In this document: positions 63,701 through 64,000 of the stretch, one piece after another
Position numbering within the stretch: position 1 is the stretch's first letter
How the letters are laid out: every line of letters starts with the position of its first letter
Source: an uncultured Roseiflexaceae bacterium
Lineage (GTDB): Bacteria > Chloroflexota > Chloroflexia > Chloroflexales > Roseiflexaceae
NCBI GenBank assembly: GCA_937974195.1
Contig: CALJIC010000280.1
Location: 70,112 to 134,111 of the forward strand
Direction: 5' to 3'
DNA length: 64,000 nt
Position numbers and translations under genes: made by a program
The notes under the pieces: model-generated
What the model was told of the DNA's origin: nothing
Seen by the model: the letters and a program-made list of their open reading frames with translations, nothing else
Databases searched by the model: none

Positions 63701-64000
63701 CGGCGACACGCCCGACAGCCTGGACGTGCCGCCGACGCTGAGCACGACGGCGACGACCAGCAGCCCGGCGGGCCAGTACCCGATCATCGTCTCGGGCGCG
63801 TCGGACCCGAACTACGACATCACCTTCGTTGACGGGACGCTCACCGTCACGCAGAAGAGCGTTCCGGCGATCAGCTGGAGCTCTCCGGCGCCGATCACCT
63901 ACGGGACGGCGCTCAGCAGCGCGCAGCTCAACGCGACGGCCACCCACAACGGGCAGCCGGTGGCCGGGAGCTTCAGCTACGACCCGCCGGCGGGGACGGT
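60754..64000 (+). CDS. Large secreted CotH-kinase/lamin-tail protein (3' end outside window)
   Basis: At least 1082 residues, open at the window end. Signal peptide ('LATLFIFLLALICTAAA...ASAQ'). A chitobiase/CHB_HEX_C-like domain (about 35-110) contains 'GATIRYTLDGSTPSPTHG'. A CotH-type kinase domain (about 125-560) includes 'YVHLYINGLYWGLYNVTERL', 'DYFVHAHYIGKTDWPFHNW' and 'FKFAPMDNDTGL'. A second CHB_HEX_C-like domain is at about 612-700. A lamin-tail domain (about 708-840) begins 'LVINEIHYNP'. Then Ig/MBG-like repeats ('PAPITYG' twice, 'LTIAADNKVKQAGAPNPPLTA'). CotH is an atypical protein kinase. GGAG lies before ATG 60754. Confidence 0.9.

Noticed and set aside
60783..63947. 1054-aa minus-strand ORF opposite the CotH gene
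   Set aside because: It is a shadow caused by GC-rich third positions. The plus strand has a signal peptide, recognisable domains and a ribosome-binding site.

Overview
This 64 kb window is high-GC, densely coded bacterial DNA. It looks chromosomal rather than plasmid- or phage-borne, because it carries dnaA with DnaA boxes, scpB and a malate synthase end. The gene content points to a monoderm-like, filamentous-type Chloroflexota (Chloroflexales/Roseiflexineae-like). The secretion genes are of the PrgI/TraC-like/VirB4 type with no secretin or outer-membrane core, Tad genes lack RcpA/CpaC, and secreted proteins carry Pro/Thr linkers, SdrD-like and DUF11 domains. The phylum call is an inference from gene content, not a measured result.

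Layout. 1-5.4 kb: the 3' end of malate synthase, a large hybrid sensor kinase and, convergent to it, a HEAT-repeat/methyltransferase fusion. 5.5-29 kb: one unbroken minus-strand block of about 20 genes. Read in its own direction it begins with Tad pilus genes (two TadE-like, CpaB, a VirB11/CpaF ATPase, TadZ/ParA, a second TadA/CpaF ATPase, TadB, TadC) and two small helix-turn-helix genes. It then continues into a type IV secretion set (VirB8-like, VirB6/TrbL-like, an NlpC/P60-M23 wall hydrolase, a small two-TM VirB2-like protein, PrgI, TraC-like, VirB4, a PEGA/propeller protein, an FtsK-like protein without Walker motifs, and a VirD4/TraG coupling ATPase). Spacing is tight, with ATGA overlaps. 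No relaxase, integrase, Flp pilin or prepilin peptidase is visible. This composite Tad-T4SS locus is the most unusual system in the window.

29-36 kb: cell-surface genes, namely a CAP-domain protein, a 1430-aa SdrD/DUF11 surface protein, a vanadium-haloperoxidase/PAP2-type lipoprotein and a small orphan. 36-42 kb: an M23 lipoprotein, a GAF-GAF HisKA_2 kinase, an Xaa-Pro peptidase and scpB. 42.1-44.2 kb: a probable oriC region and dnaA. 44.3-51.5 kb: metabolic genes (class II aldolase-like, SDR, TPR/zinc-finger membrane protein, LmbE/PIG-L deacetylase, cupin, aldehyde dehydrogenase, secreted zinc peptidase). 52-58.3 kb: molybdenum-cofactor accessory genes (molybdopterin-binding protein, MocA-type nucleotidyltransferase, two XdhC/CoxI-type genes) around a flotillin-NfeD pair. 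59-64 kb: a DUF4956-VTC-CotH cassette; the CotH protein runs off the window.

No tRNA, rRNA, CRISPR array or intact insertion sequence was seen. Many long ORFs on the opposite strand are shadows caused by high GC at third codon positions. Functional names rest on motifs read by eye; no database search was possible.
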